Assembly (NCBI GenBank): GCA_013378335.1
Contig: CP040556.1
Span: 1,426,001 to 1,490,000 of the forward strand
DNA from: Streptococcus sanguinis
GTDB taxonomy: Bacteria; Bacillota; Bacilli; Lactobacillales; Streptococcaceae
Reading direction: 5' to 3'
DNA: 64,000 nucleotides
Positions 17,472-26,872 of the stretch are shown piece by piece (the stretch's first letter is position 1; the number at the start of each line of letters is the position of its first letter). The notes beneath the pieces were generated by a model. It saw nothing but the letters and a program-made list of their open reading frames with translations. It had not been told where the DNA came from and made no database searches. The translations under genes and the position numbers were made by a program.

Positions 17472-17670
17472 ATAATATACCTTGCTTTCAAGTTATTTAT
17501 GAATAATATACATTATACCACAATCTCCTCTTTTTCCATTCCTTTACATTATCACATTGCTGTAAAACTGTTCAAAAAATAATTAGGGTACATTATGATT
17601 ATTTCTTTTAATATCTAGATCCCTTTCAAGAAATATTCATCAACTTTCTGGTCTATTTTCTGTGATATGA

Positions 17671-17676
17671 TATAAT
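17671..17676 (+). promoter_or_regulatory. Extended -10 promoter of rqcH
   Basis: TATGA followed by TATAAT (17671-17676) gives an extended -10 element; a matching -35 is not obvious. The leader is about 28 nt, with GAGAGAA before the ATG. Confidence 0.6.
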
Positions 17677-17710
17677 GATAGAAGTTATTTCTATGAAAGA
17701 GAGAATATAG

Positions 17711-19360
17711 ATGTCTTTCGACGGATTTTTTTTACACCACATGACAGAGGAGCTCCGCCGCGAATTGCTGGGTGGCCGCATTCAGAAGATTAATCAGCCC
17801 TTTGAACAGGAGCTGGTTTTACAGATTCGCAGCAACCGCCAAAGCCACAAGCTGCTCCTATCAGCCCACCCGGTCTTTGGGCGCGTCCAGCTGACAGATA
17901 CCACGTTTGAAAATCCAGCTGTTCCCAACACCTTTATCATGGTGATGCGCAAATACCTGCAGGGCGCTGTCATTGAAGCAATCCAGCAAGTGGAGAATGA
18001 CCGAATTTTAGAAATCAGCGTCTCCAATAAGAACGAAATTGGCGATAGCGTGGCTGTGACTCTGGTCATCGAAATCATGGGCAAGCACAGCAATATCATT
18101 CTCTTGGACAAGGCTAGCGGTAAGATTATTGAAGCCATTAAACACGTCGGATTTTCGCAAAATAGCTATCGAACCATCCTGCCGGGCTCAACTTATGTCG
18201 CACCGCCTCAGACTGGCAGTCTCAACCCTTTCACTGTAGGCGATGAAAAGCTCTTTGAAATCCTACATACTGAGAACATAGAGCCCAAACGCCTGCAGCA
18301 AATTTTTCAGGGATTGGGTCGGGATACGGCTACTGAACTCAGTGGCCGTCTGACAACTGACAAGCTCAAAACTTTCCGAGCCTTCTTTGCCAGTCCGACT
18401 CAGCCAAGCCTGACCGAAAAATCTTTCTCTGCTCTGCTATTTTCCGACAGTAAGGACCAAATATCCACGCTATCCGAGCTTTTAGACACTTTCTATAAGG
18501 ACAAAGCAGAGCGCGATCGGGTCAACCAGCAGGCCAGCGAGCTCATCCGCCGAGTAGAAAATGAGTTGGAAAAGAACCGAAAAAAACTGGGCAAGCAAGA
18601 GGAAGAGCTACTAGCAACGGAGAATGCAGAAGAATTTCGCCAAAAAGGGGAACTCTTGACCACCTTTCTCCATCAGGTACCTAACGACCAAAATCAGGTA
18701 GAGCTAGACAATTACTACTCGGGTGAGAAGATTGTCATTGCCCTTGATAAGGCTCTGACGCCCAACCAAAATGCTCAGCGCTATTTTAAACGCTACCAGA
18801 AGCTCAAGGAAGCTGTCAAACACCTGACCAGCCTGATTGAGGAGACACGGACTACGATTCTCTACCTAGAGAGTGTGGAAACAGCCCTTGCTCAGGCCAG
18901 CCTGACTGAAATCGCGGAAATTCGGGAGGAACTCATCCAGACTGGCTTTATCCGCCGACGCCAGAGAGAGAAAATCCAGAAAAGGCAGAAACCGGAGAAA
19001 TATCTGGCAACTGATGGCCAAACCATTATCCTGGTTGGCCGCAACAATCTACAAAATGACGAGCTGACGTTTAAGATAGCTAAGAAAGACGAGCTTTGGT
19101 TTCACGCCAAGGATATTCCAGGCAGTCATGTGGTCATCACAGGCAATCTTCAGCCCAGCGATGAAGTCAAGACTGACGCTGCCGAGCTAGCAGCCTACTT
19201 CTCCAAAGCCAGACTCTCAAATCTGGTTCAAGTGGACATGATTGAGACTAGAAAGCTCAACAAACCAACCGGTGGCAAACCAGGATTTGTAACCTATACA
19301 GGCCAGAAAACCCTGCGCGTCACACCAGATGAAGAGAAAATTAAAAGCATGAAGATGTAG
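17711..19360 (+). CDS. rqcH: Ribosome quality control protein RqcH / fibronectin-binding PavA-FbpA
   Basis: 549 residues, normal length. The NFACT-N domain opens with MSFDGFFLHHMTEELRRELL and spans about 1-230. A helix-hairpin and coiled-coil arm follow (about 260-430, with the ENELEKNRKKLGKQEEELL heptads). The NFACT-R RNA-binding domain is at 440-545 (WFHAKDIPGSHVVI). In bacteria RqcH binds stalled 50S-peptidyl-tRNA complexes and recruits tRNA-Ala to add C-terminal alanine tails. In streptococci the same protein was described as the fibronectin-binding adhesin PavA although it lacks a signal peptide, which is also true here. It is monocistronic, with a terminator at 19463. Confidence 0.95.
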   Translation: MSFDGFFLHHMTEELRRELLGGRIQKINQPFEQELVLQIRSNRQSHKLLLSAHPVFGRVQLTDTTFENPAVPNTFIMVMRKYLQGAVIEAIQQVENDRILEISVSNKNEIGDSVAVTLVIEIMGKHSNIILLDKASGKIIEAIKHVGFSQNSYRTILPGSTYVAPPQTGSLNPFTVGDEKLFEILHTENIEPKRLQQIFQGLGRDTATELSGRLTTDKLKTFRAFFASPTQPSLTEKSFSALLFSDSKDQISTLSELLDTFYKDKAERDRVNQQASELIRRVENELEKNRKKLGKQEEELLATENAEEFRQKGELLTTFLHQVPNDQNQVELDNYYSGEKIVIALDKALTPNQNAQRYFKRYQKLKEAVKHLTSLIEETRTTILYLESVETALAQASLTEIAEIREELIQTGFIRRRQREKIQKRQKPEKYLATDGQTIILVGRNNLQNDELTFKIAKKDELWFHAKDIPGSHVVITGNLQPSDEVKTDAAELAAYFSKARLSNLVQVDMIETRKLNKPTGGKPGFVTYTGQKTLRVTPDEEKIKSMKM

Positions 19361-19462
19361 ACTTGTCTTTTTTGAAAATAGGTCATTCTTGGCAGCGAGA
19401 CAGGCATTAGTAAACGGAAACATTCTGTTTCTCGCTATCACGCTAATTATGTGATACTAATA

Positions 19463-19493
19463 AAGAGGTAAAACTTACGTTCTACCTCTTTTT
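19463..19493 (+). terminator. rqcH terminator
   Basis: AAGAGGTA and TACCTCTT stem with a TTTTTT tail. Confidence 0.75.
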
Positions 19494-19546
19494 TGCGTTC
19501 TCGTGAAATTCCTCTTGTTCAAGAAGGAAATTTCTTCAATCTTGCC

Positions 19547-22500
19547 TTAGTCTTCAGACTTTTTCTTTCTCTTCTCTAATACAATCAGTCCCAAACCTGA
19601 CACTCCCGCAAGTAAGCTTGCAGCTAAGTATGAGGTTTCTTCTGTACCAGTCTTAGGAAGAGCTATTGCACTCTCGCTCTTGGAAAGAGACGGTGGTGCA
19701 GGTGTAATCGTCCGCTCTGGCTGAACAGGATCTTCTGTCACAGTCGGAACGTAAACTGCTGAAATCGTCTGACCATTACGGTCTTTTCGAATCACTGTCA
19801 CGCCGTCAGCTTGACCGACAAAGCCCGTTTCCGGTACAAAGGTCACAGTGCCATCTGGCGCAATCGTGTAGGTACCTTGGCCTGGAACAACCATTTCGGT
19901 GCTGCCATCCGCAAAGGTCGGTGCTACTGCCTGATCAATCGCCCCTTCAAAGGTTGGCATGCCCGTTTGAGCTTGGCCCTTGCGTCCACTAGATACACTG
20001 TCCTGACTGGTTGATGGTGCAACCACAGTCGGAATATAGCGAGCCGTCACTGAGGTACCATTCTTATCACGACGGACAAGGGTCACACCAGTACCCTGAC
20101 CAAGGAAATCTGCTTCTGGAGTGAAAGTGACTGTACCGTCTGGTGCGATAGTATAGGTTCCCTGACCTGGAATGGTCTTTTCCTTACTTCCATCTTCGAA
20201 GATTGGTGCAATCGTCTCATCAATTGGCACCAATGGATCACCTGCTTCGAAGACAGGTTTGCCGGTTTGAACATGACCCTTGATATTCGTAGATGTCGCA
20301 TCTTTACTAGTTGGGACTACTGCTTTCACTATTGCTTGATATTTGACAATAACAGGAGTTCCGTTAGCGTCTAAACGAATTAATCCCAGTTCTGGTGTTT
20401 CACCTTTGAACTGTTTATCTGGAGTAAAGGTTACCTTGCCATCTGCATCCACTTCGAACTTACCAATATTTGGTACTTCTTTAACTGCAGAACCATTATC
20501 AAAAAGTGGGGTTGAACCTGCTGGGAATGGAATTGAATCATGACCAGGCGTGAAGGTGACTTGGCCTTCTTGAACTTGGCCTTGCAGACCTTCTGTCTTG
20601 GAGCCAGTACCAGTCGGAGTTACTTTCATAAATTCTGGACTGTAGGTCGCTGTCACTGGTGTACCGTTCTTATCTACTCGTTTCACAGAGATTGGATCTG
20701 GCTTGCCTACGAATTGCTTCTCTGGTGTGAAGGTCACTGCACCATCTGGAGTAATGGTATAAGTTCCCTGACCTGGAATGGTCTTCTTCTTGCTTCCATC
20801 TGCAAAGGTTGGCTCAACAGTCTCATCAATTGGAACCAGTGGATCCGCAGCTTTGAAGGTTGGAGTGCCTGTTTGCGGGATACCTTGTGGACCGGTGCTC
20901 GTAACGGTGGTACCTGTCGGAGTTACTTCTTTCACTACCGCTTGGTACTTAACTGTAACAGGAGTGCCGTTGGCATCCACACGAATAATTCCTAGTTCTG
21001 GTGTTTCACCCTTGAACTGTTTGTCTGGAGTGAAGGTCACAATGCCATCTACATCCACTTCGAACTTACCGATATTTGGTACTTCTTTAATATTTTTTCC
21101 GTTACCAAAGAGCGGAGTCGAACCTGCTGGGAATGGAACTAATTCATGGCCTGGCGTGAAGGTGACATGACCTTTTTGAACCTGACCTTGTAATCCTTCT
21201 GTCTTGTCACCCGTACCTGTCGGGGTAACAGCAATCACAGTCGCTTGGTAGTTGGCTTTTGCTGCTGTACCGTTGATATCTGTACGGCTAAGTTCAACTT
21301 CTGTTGTCTTACCGACAAACGTTTTGACTGGTATGAAGGTAACATTCCCCTCTGCATCAACCTCGAACTTACCAACTTTGGCAATTTCTTTGACATTCGT
21401 GCCGGTATCAAAGACAGGTGTGCTGTCGGTTGGGAAGCCGACTTGCGGACTTCCTGCTTCAAAAGTAACCTTGCCTTTTTGAACTTGGCCTTGAAGCCCT
21501 TCTGTCTGAGCACCTGTCGCTCTTGGAGTCACTTTTTCAACCGTTGGCGTGTAATTGGCTGTCACTGGAGTGCCATTTTTGTCCACTCGCTTAACAACAA
21601 CTGGATCTGGTGTGCCAACATATTGCTTATCTGGGGTAAAGGTGACAGAACCGTCTGGTGCCACTTCAAAGATACCGACATTTGGAACAACCTTGCGCTT
21701 GCTTCCGTCGTCGAAAGTAGCCGGAGTGTCATTATCCAGTGGTACTCCCGGAGTGCCGCTTACGAAGTTTGGCTTGCCTGTTTGTGGGCGGCCTTGCTCA
21801 CCAGTGCTGGTAATATTTGTTCCCGTTGGAACCACTTCTTTCACTACTGCTTGGTATTTGACGGTAACAGGAGTGCCATTCACATCTGCTCGAATCAATG
21901 TCAGCTCAGGAGTAGTTCCCTTAAACTGCTTATCCGGTGTGAAAGTCACCTTGCCATTGGCATCCACTTCGAACTTACCAACATTCGGTACTTCTTTGAC
22001 AGAAGAACCATTGTCAAATAGTGGAGTCGAACCAGTCGGGAATGGAACTGAATCATGACCAGGCGTGAAGGTAACTTGACCTTCTTGAACTTGGCCTTGA
22101 AGACCTTCTGTCTTGGTACCAGTACCTGTCGGAGTTACTTTCGTAAATTCTGGACTATAAGTCGCAGTCACTGGAGTGCCGTTCTTATCGACGCGTTTTA
22201 CAGTGATTGGATCTGGGTTGCCTACAAATTGCTTCTCAGGAGTGAAGGTCACTGCGCCATCTGGAGTGATGGTGTAAGTTCCCTGGCCTGGAATAGTCTT
22301 TTTCTTACTGCCATCTGCGAAAGTTGGCTCGACTGCTTCATCAATCGGAACCAGTGGATCACCACCTTGGAAACTTGGGGTACCCGTTTGCGGAAGACCT
22401 TGAGGGCCTGTGCTAGTCACATTAGTTCCTGTTGGAGTTACTGATGTAACTGTCGCGATATAAGTGACTTTTGCTGCAATACCATTTGCATCTTTGCGAG

Positions 22501-22753
22501 AAATGCTAATTTCTGGCGTTTCACCTACAAAGCGCTTGTCTGGGGTGAAGGTGACATTGCCCTCCGCATCTACTTCAAACTTACCGACTTTGGCAATTTC
22601 TTTGACATTCGTACCCGTGTCAAAGACTGGCGTGCTATTGGCTGGGAATCCTACTTTTGGATCGCCAGCTTTAAAAGTTACACGGCCTTTTTGAACTTGG
22701 CCTTGCGGACCTTCTGTCTGATCTCCAGTTCCTGTCGGAGTCACAGCGGTCAC
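19547..22753 (-). CDS. CshA-like adhesin, C-terminal fragment (repeats 7-16 and LPxTG anchor)
   Basis: This open frame encodes about 1,068 residues but its only early start is a GTG inside a repeat (22753) without a ribosome binding site, so independent translation is doubtful. It holds ten fibril repeats, a Pro/Ser-rich spacer, and a complete sorting signal: LPKTG, a hydrophobic helix (YLAASLLAGVSGLGLIVL) and the basic tail KRKKKSED. The last two repeats are the most divergent. Confidence 0.75.
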   Translation of the reverse strand: MTAVTPTGTGDQTEGPQGQVQKGRVTFKAGDPKVGFPANSTPVFDTGTNVKEIAKVGKFEVDAEGNVTFTPDKRFVGETPEISISRKDANGIAAKVTYIATVTSVTPTGTNVTSTGPQGLPQTGTPSFQGGDPLVPIDEAVEPTFADGSKKKTIPGQGTYTITPDGAVTFTPEKQFVGNPDPITVKRVDKNGTPVTATYSPEFTKVTPTGTGTKTEGLQGQVQEGQVTFTPGHDSVPFPTGSTPLFDNGSSVKEVPNVGKFEVDANGKVTFTPDKQFKGTTPELTLIRADVNGTPVTVKYQAVVKEVVPTGTNITSTGEQGRPQTGKPNFVSGTPGVPLDNDTPATFDDGSKRKVVPNVGIFEVAPDGSVTFTPDKQYVGTPDPVVVKRVDKNGTPVTANYTPTVEKVTPRATGAQTEGLQGQVQKGKVTFEAGSPQVGFPTDSTPVFDTGTNVKEIAKVGKFEVDAEGNVTFIPVKTFVGKTTEVELSRTDINGTAAKANYQATVIAVTPTGTGDKTEGLQGQVQKGHVTFTPGHELVPFPAGSTPLFGNGKNIKEVPNIGKFEVDVDGIVTFTPDKQFKGETPELGIIRVDANGTPVTVKYQAVVKEVTPTGTTVTSTGPQGIPQTGTPTFKAADPLVPIDETVEPTFADGSKKKTIPGQGTYTITPDGAVTFTPEKQFVGKPDPISVKRVDKNGTPVTATYSPEFMKVTPTGTGSKTEGLQGQVQEGQVTFTPGHDSIPFPAGSTPLFDNGSAVKEVPNIGKFEVDADGKVTFTPDKQFKGETPELGLIRLDANGTPVIVKYQAIVKAVVPTSKDATSTNIKGHVQTGKPVFEAGDPLVPIDETIAPIFEDGSKEKTIPGQGTYTIAPDGTVTFTPEADFLGQGTGVTLVRRDKNGTSVTARYIPTVVAPSTSQDSVSSGRKGQAQTGMPTFEGAIDQAVAPTFADGSTEMVVPGQGTYTIAPDGTVTFVPETGFVGQADGVTVIRKDRNGQTISAVYVPTVTEDPVQPERTITPAPPSLSKSESAIALPKTGTEETSYLAASLLAGVSGLGLIVLEKRKKKSED

Positions 22754-24700
22754 AGTCGCCCGATATTTGCCTTAGCTACTGTACCGTTGACATCTGCACG
22801 GCTGAGTTCGACTTCTGGAGTTTTGCCTACAAAGATTTTGACTGGAGTAAAGGTGACATTACCCTCTCCGTCCACTTCGAACTTACCGATTTTGGCAATT
22901 TCTTTCACATTCGTGCCGGTATCAAAGACTGGCGTGCTGTTCTCTGGGAAACCAACCTGAGGACTTCCTGGTTCAAAAGTAACCTTGCCTTTTTGAACTT
23001 GACCTTGAGGGCCTTTTGTCTGAGCGCCTGTTGCTCTTGGGGTCACTTTCTCAACAGTAGGCGTGTACTTAGCCGTCACAGGAGTGCCATTCTTATCTAC
23101 ACGCTTAACTGTTACTGGGTCTGGTGTAGCAACAAATTGCTTGTCAGGTGTGAAAGTGACAGATCCATCTGGTGCTACTTCAAAGATACCGACATTTGGA
23201 ACCACCTTGCGCTTGCTTCCATCATCGAAAGTCGCTGGAGTATCATTATCCATCGGTACATCTGGGTTGCCACTGACAAAGTTTGGCTTACCTGTCTGTG
23301 GACGGCCTTGTTTACCAGTGCTGGTGATGTTTGTCCCTGTTGGAGTTACAGCAGTGACTGTCGCCTTGTAGATAGCTGTAGCTGTGCTGCCATTCGTATC
23401 TGTACGAGTAATCCCGATATCTGGCGTAAGGCCTTTAAATTGTTTCTCTGGAGTAAAGGTTACATTTCCATCCTCATCCACTTCAAATTTACCAACAGTA
23501 GGCACTTCTTTAACAGTCGAACCATTGTCGAAGAGCGGAGTTGAGCCAGCTGGAAAGGCCACAGTTTGTGTTTGACCATTGACTTGCGCAGAACCTTCTG
23601 TAAAGCTGACTTTCCCTCGCTGAACTTGGCCTTGTATGCCACTGGTTTCAACATTCGTCGCACTTGGTGCTGCTGCTTTTACATCAGCCTGATAGGTAGC
23701 TGTTACTTCTGTTCCATTAACATCTACTCGCTTGACAGTCTCAGCCGCTGGACGTCCAGTATAAGTCGGTAGTGGAGTGAAGGTTACTAGGCCTTGATTA
23801 TCCACCTGATAAGTCCCAACACCAGCAACTGTTTTAGTCTGGCTGCCATTATCAAAGGTTGGCAACTTCTTGCTATCAATAGGCACACGATTATTGCCTG
23901 GATTGAAGGTCAGCTGTCCTGTCTGAACTGCACCTTGAATGCCCTCACTGCTAGCACCTTGAGCAGATGGTCTAACAGGAGTCACATTTGGCTGATAAAC
24001 AGCTTGATGCGGAATACCTTTGCCATCAATCATTTGAACAGACACAGGGTCAACAGTACCAACAAAGTTTTTGTTTGGTTTGAAAATAATCTTACCTGTT
24101 GAAGGCTCGACTTCAAAACGACCAACTTCCTGACCATTTGATAAAGCTGGAACTCTAGTATCATCTGTAGTCATTCCATCTGCTTTCACAAATTTTACAG
24201 GATTTGCTGTACTTGGACTTGCAGGAGTTTTGCCAGCATCACCATCATTAAAGACAGGCGTCTTTTCTTGCGTTAGTCCTTGAGCATCTGTTGTTTCATA
24301 CTTAGGAACATTCAGCACGGTTGGTACATAACGTCCATCCATGGTGTTGAGCTGGTCATTGATGACTGGTTCAGCCTGATTTTTAGCAATCCAATCAGTA
24401 CTTGCCCCGTTAGTATCAAAACGACGGATGTTAATCCCCTGAGCTGTGCCGATAAAGCCAGCCTTAGGCTCATATACCACATCTACATCAGCACCGTTGG
24501 CTGTTACTTTATAACGGCCTTCAGCAGTGTTGTACCAGCCTTCTGCATCTGCAGTCAGAACCTTTCCTCTCGCATCTAATACAATCGGAGCTTTAGTTGT
24601 GTCAATCGCTACTTTCTTGTTTTCAGTATTTTGAGCAATCCCCTGTGGAGTGAAATGAAGAGTGGCTGTCTGTCTCTGATCACGGATTCCAGTACTTTCC
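20000..24700 (-). repeat. Tandem array of about 16 fibril repeats, with a 5-unit higher-order period
   Basis: Each unit is close to 300 bp and encodes a beta-rich module: QGxxQxGxxxF near the start, then FxDGSxxKxxPxxGxxxVxxDGxVTFTP, then VKRVDxNGTPVTAxY. Neighbouring units alternate in subtype. Units 5-9 (from about 23320) resemble units 10-14 (from about 21810) one for one in much of their length, an offset of about 1,510 bp or five units, which points to past duplication of a 1.5-kb block. The boundaries given are approximate. Confidence 0.8.
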
Positions 24701-26700
24701 TTCTTCTCGCCTTTTGGTGGGTAAGTCAGTTCAACTTCTAAGTCTTCCACCTCACCACTAAATGCAGTTCCAGTAGGCTTTTCAATATCTCCCTTGTTCA
24801 AGGCAATACGAACTCGCATTCCCAGCTTGCTAAGTTCAGGATTGATCATGGCTGGGTTCTTCTTAAAGTTGACAGTATAATCTCCCGCAGTTGTTACTTC
24901 GGTAAATTCACTGGCTTCATCTTCGTCAAAGACACCATTATTATTGAAGTCAATCCAGGCGCGGACATAGGCTTTTTCGTATCCGTTAGCCGAAGCATGG
25001 ATGCGGAGAGAATAATCTCCGTCGTGCAGACGGTTTACTGGAAAAAGACCATTGGTTTTCCCGACTAAATCATCAGACAAGAGCTGATTAATACCTTCAT
25101 CGGCCAAGTCTGTATCATCATCATGTTTCCAGTTATTACCAGACGAGGTATCAATATCAGCCTCCACTCGCCCCAAGAATGGCTGTGGATTTTGACCGCC
25201 AGTTTCTGCATTGTATCTTGAAATAGCATGGATAGCTTTTCCATAGGAATCCGGTGCATCACCTTCATCGATTGCCATGAAACCAATCATCGCAGCCTGT
25301 TGACCAGAAGAAGCTATATAAATACCAACTTCTGAAGCACCACGAGTCATCACAAGTGGAATTGTATTATTTCTAGAAAGATTAGGTCCAAATACTTGAC
25401 TTCCCAGTCCGCCAGTCTTTTGATCAGGACTGACATAGGCCTGCCAATGAACTCCAGTACCGTCATCTCCAATAAATTGGCCTTCTGTGGTAGGCTTCAT
25501 TGGCTTATAGGTTTCTGTAATCTCAGTCGTCACACCATTTGCGTCTGTAACTGTACGCTTCCACTCAGCCAAATGTTCCCAACCCTTACCATTGGTTGTA
25601 AAGATAGCATACTCACCCGGATTAGCCTCTTCTCCATCAGCCATGACAACTGTTGCTTTAACTGGCTTCCCACGATATCTAGCTTCAACTTTGAACTTCA
25701 CGCCATAGTTGGCTTCATCTTTAGGAACCTGCAGTTGGGTTTTACGCCCTTTGGTATCAATTCCCTCTGACTTAATAGCTGAGTATTGATTCTGAGCAGC
25801 ACCAGTAATTTTAGGACGGTAATCATCACCATACCAATACTGATAAGCATAATTATTACTATTGTTATATTGAAGCCAAGTATTTTTTGCATTGGGATCA
25901 TAACTACTTTCGTACTCAGTTCCCTTTACTCGATCACGATAGATCTCTGTCGCATAGAAAGGTTTCAATTCCGTCACGGTCAGTTTGACCACATAGCCCG
26001 GCGAAATCTCTTTTTCATATACCGTTCCAACTTTAAAGGAGCCATCTTTATCTAGATTTCTCAGTGATTTAGTATCACCAAAATCTAGCCAATTCACCTG
26101 CTTCATCAACTCATCAGAGCGTTTTCTTACAGATTCTTCCAGTGTTGGTTTAGAAACTGTAGGATTAGCTGTTGCATCTTGTATAGCAGAGCTCGCTTGG
26201 CCAGCAGGACTGGTAGTACGGAATGATGTTCCTGTCTCCATTGGCTGACCATTACGATCAGACCTAGGCATAGCCGCAGAACTTGGTTTTGGCGTATATT
26301 GTACTGAATAAGAGCGCGTCCGACTAGCTTCAGTAGGTCTTGCTTCATTAGAGGTCTCAGCTGTCTGATTAGCTTCTTGTGGCTTTTCAGCTGTCGCTTG
26401 CTCTGGAGCTGCAGCTGGGCTTACCAGCTGATTTTGTTCCGCACTTGCTTCTAAATTACCTGTTTCAGAAACAGCAGATGTTGCTGTATTCTCAAGAGCA
26501 GGCTGACTGACAGCTGACTCCGTCGGCTTTTCTGGCAGTGAGATATTATCATCTACAGATCCGCTGGCAGTTTCATCTGCATTGACTGTAGCCGCAGTAC
26601 CTAAAAGGAAAACGGTAGATAATAATACCGAGCAAACTCCAACATTTAATTTTCGAATCGAAAATTTGTTTAAATGGGGGTTAAATAATTCTTTTCCCAT
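22750..26700 (-). CDS. CshA-like adhesin, N-terminal fragment (signal, head and repeats 1-6)
   Basis: 1,316 residues from ATG 26700, chosen because TAGGAGA precedes it; an ATG ten codons earlier lacks a site. Residues 12-45 form the signal peptide with KFSIRKLNVGVCSVLLSTVF, a YSIRK-type motif. Next come a Ser/Thr/Glu/Pro-rich linker (50-190) and a globular head (about 200-670) that includes a GEVEDLEVELTYP segment like the GEVED domains of CshA-type heads. Repeats 1-2 are degenerate; 3-6 are typical. The frame ends at TGA 22750-22752 inside repeat 6, after the frameshift. Confidence 0.8.
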   Translation of the reverse strand: MGKELFNPHLNKFSIRKLNVGVCSVLLSTVFLLGTAATVNADETASGSVDDNISLPEKPTESAVSQPALENTATSAVSETGNLEASAEQNQLVSPAAAPEQATAEKPQEANQTAETSNEARPTEASRTRSYSVQYTPKPSSAAMPRSDRNGQPMETGTSFRTTSPAGQASSAIQDATANPTVSKPTLEESVRKRSDELMKQVNWLDFGDTKSLRNLDKDGSFKVGTVYEKEISPGYVVKLTVTELKPFYATEIYRDRVKGTEYESSYDPNAKNTWLQYNNSNNYAYQYWYGDDYRPKITGAAQNQYSAIKSEGIDTKGRKTQLQVPKDEANYGVKFKVEARYRGKPVKATVVMADGEEANPGEYAIFTTNGKGWEHLAEWKRTVTDANGVTTEITETYKPMKPTTEGQFIGDDGTGVHWQAYVSPDQKTGGLGSQVFGPNLSRNNTIPLVMTRGASEVGIYIASSGQQAAMIGFMAIDEGDAPDSYGKAIHAISRYNAETGGQNPQPFLGRVEADIDTSSGNNWKHDDDTDLADEGINQLLSDDLVGKTNGLFPVNRLHDGDYSLRIHASANGYEKAYVRAWIDFNNNGVFDEDEASEFTEVTTAGDYTVNFKKNPAMINPELSKLGMRVRIALNKGDIEKPTGTAFSGEVEDLEVELTYPPKGEKKESTGIRDQRQTATLHFTPQGIAQNTENKKVAIDTTKAPIVLDARGKVLTADAEGWYNTAEGRYKVTANGADVDVVYEPKAGFIGTAQGINIRRFDTNGASTDWIAKNQAEPVINDQLNTMDGRYVPTVLNVPKYETTDAQGLTQEKTPVFNDGDAGKTPASPSTANPVKFVKADGMTTDDTRVPALSNGQEVGRFEVEPSTGKIIFKPNKNFVGTVDPVSVQMIDGKGIPHQAVYQPNVTPVRPSAQGASSEGIQGAVQTGQLTFNPGNNRVPIDSKKLPTFDNGSQTKTVAGVGTYQVDNQGLVTFTPLPTYTGRPAAETVKRVDVNGTEVTATYQADVKAAAPSATNVETSGIQGQVQRGKVSFTEGSAQVNGQTQTVAFPAGSTPLFDNGSTVKEVPTVGKFEVDEDGNVTFTPEKQFKGLTPDIGITRTDTNGSTATAIYKATVTAVTPTGTNITSTGKQGRPQTGKPNFVSGNPDVPMDNDTPATFDDGSKRKVVPNVGIFEVAPDGSVTFTPDKQFVATPDPVTVKRVDKNGTPVTAKYTPTVEKVTPRATGAQTKGPQGQVQKGKVTFEPGSPQVGFPENSTPVFDTGTNVKEIAKIGKFEVDGEGNVTFTPVKIFVGKTPEVELSRADVNGTVAKANIGRL

Positions 26701-26791
26701 AGAATCTCCTATATTAATATTTAATAGCAATAGGTATTATACACCATTTATATTTAGTTAGCTATGGATATGACCGTGGTTGAGGGGTATA

Positions 26792-26809
26792 GTGTCCAAA
26801 AATAGACAC
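26792..26809. promoter_or_regulatory. Palindrome upstream of the adhesin gene
   Basis: GTGTC, 8 nt, GACAC is a perfect 5-bp dyad 92 bp before the adhesin ATG and upstream of a TATAAT-like -10 (GTGTATAATACC near 26737). It could be a regulator site or a small hairpin. Confidence 0.35.
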
Positions 26810-26842
26810 CTGAAAAAAAGACTCCATTTTTAGAGCAAAATA

Positions 26843-26868
26843 AAGAAGATCCGCAAACGAATCTTCTT
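26843..26868 (-). terminator. Terminator of the flavodoxin-like gene
   Basis: AAGAAGAT, 9-nt loop, ATCTTCTT stem with TTATTTT on the minus strand, immediately after the stop at 26873. Confidence 0.75.
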
Positions 26869-26872
26869 ACTT

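Larger units (their letters stand above)
19547..26700 (-). pseudogene. CshA-like giant fibril adhesin, split by a one-base deletion
   Basis: Restoring one base near 22763-22768 gives a single protein of about 2,390 residues. Its order is a YSIRK-like signal peptide, a 600-residue non-repetitive head, about 16 CshA-type fibril repeats of about 100 residues, and an LPKTG sortase anchor. CshA of S. gordonii is of the same design and size, and mediates binding to fibronectin, other bacteria and hydrophobic surfaces. At the break the sequence reads GCAAATATCGG where sister repeats predict GCAAAnTATCGG; the downstream frame then continues perfectly (TVTAVTPTGTG). As read, the N-terminal product lacks a wall anchor and the C-terminal half lacks a signal peptide. 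Artefact or true inactivation cannot be told from sequence. Confidence 0.85.

Noticed and set aside
19500..19535. Inverted repeat GAAATT...AATTTC after the adhesin gene as a terminator
   Set aside because: No T-run on the minus strand; the adhesin terminator is uncertain.
21245..22021. Long plus-strand open frames opposite the adhesin
   Set aside because: They recur with the repeat units and have no start site or family resemblance; they are shadows of biased codon use in the repeats.
20000..24700. Regular repeats that might suggest CRISPR
   Set aside because: Units are about 300 bp, coding, and without short palindromic repeats or unique spacers.
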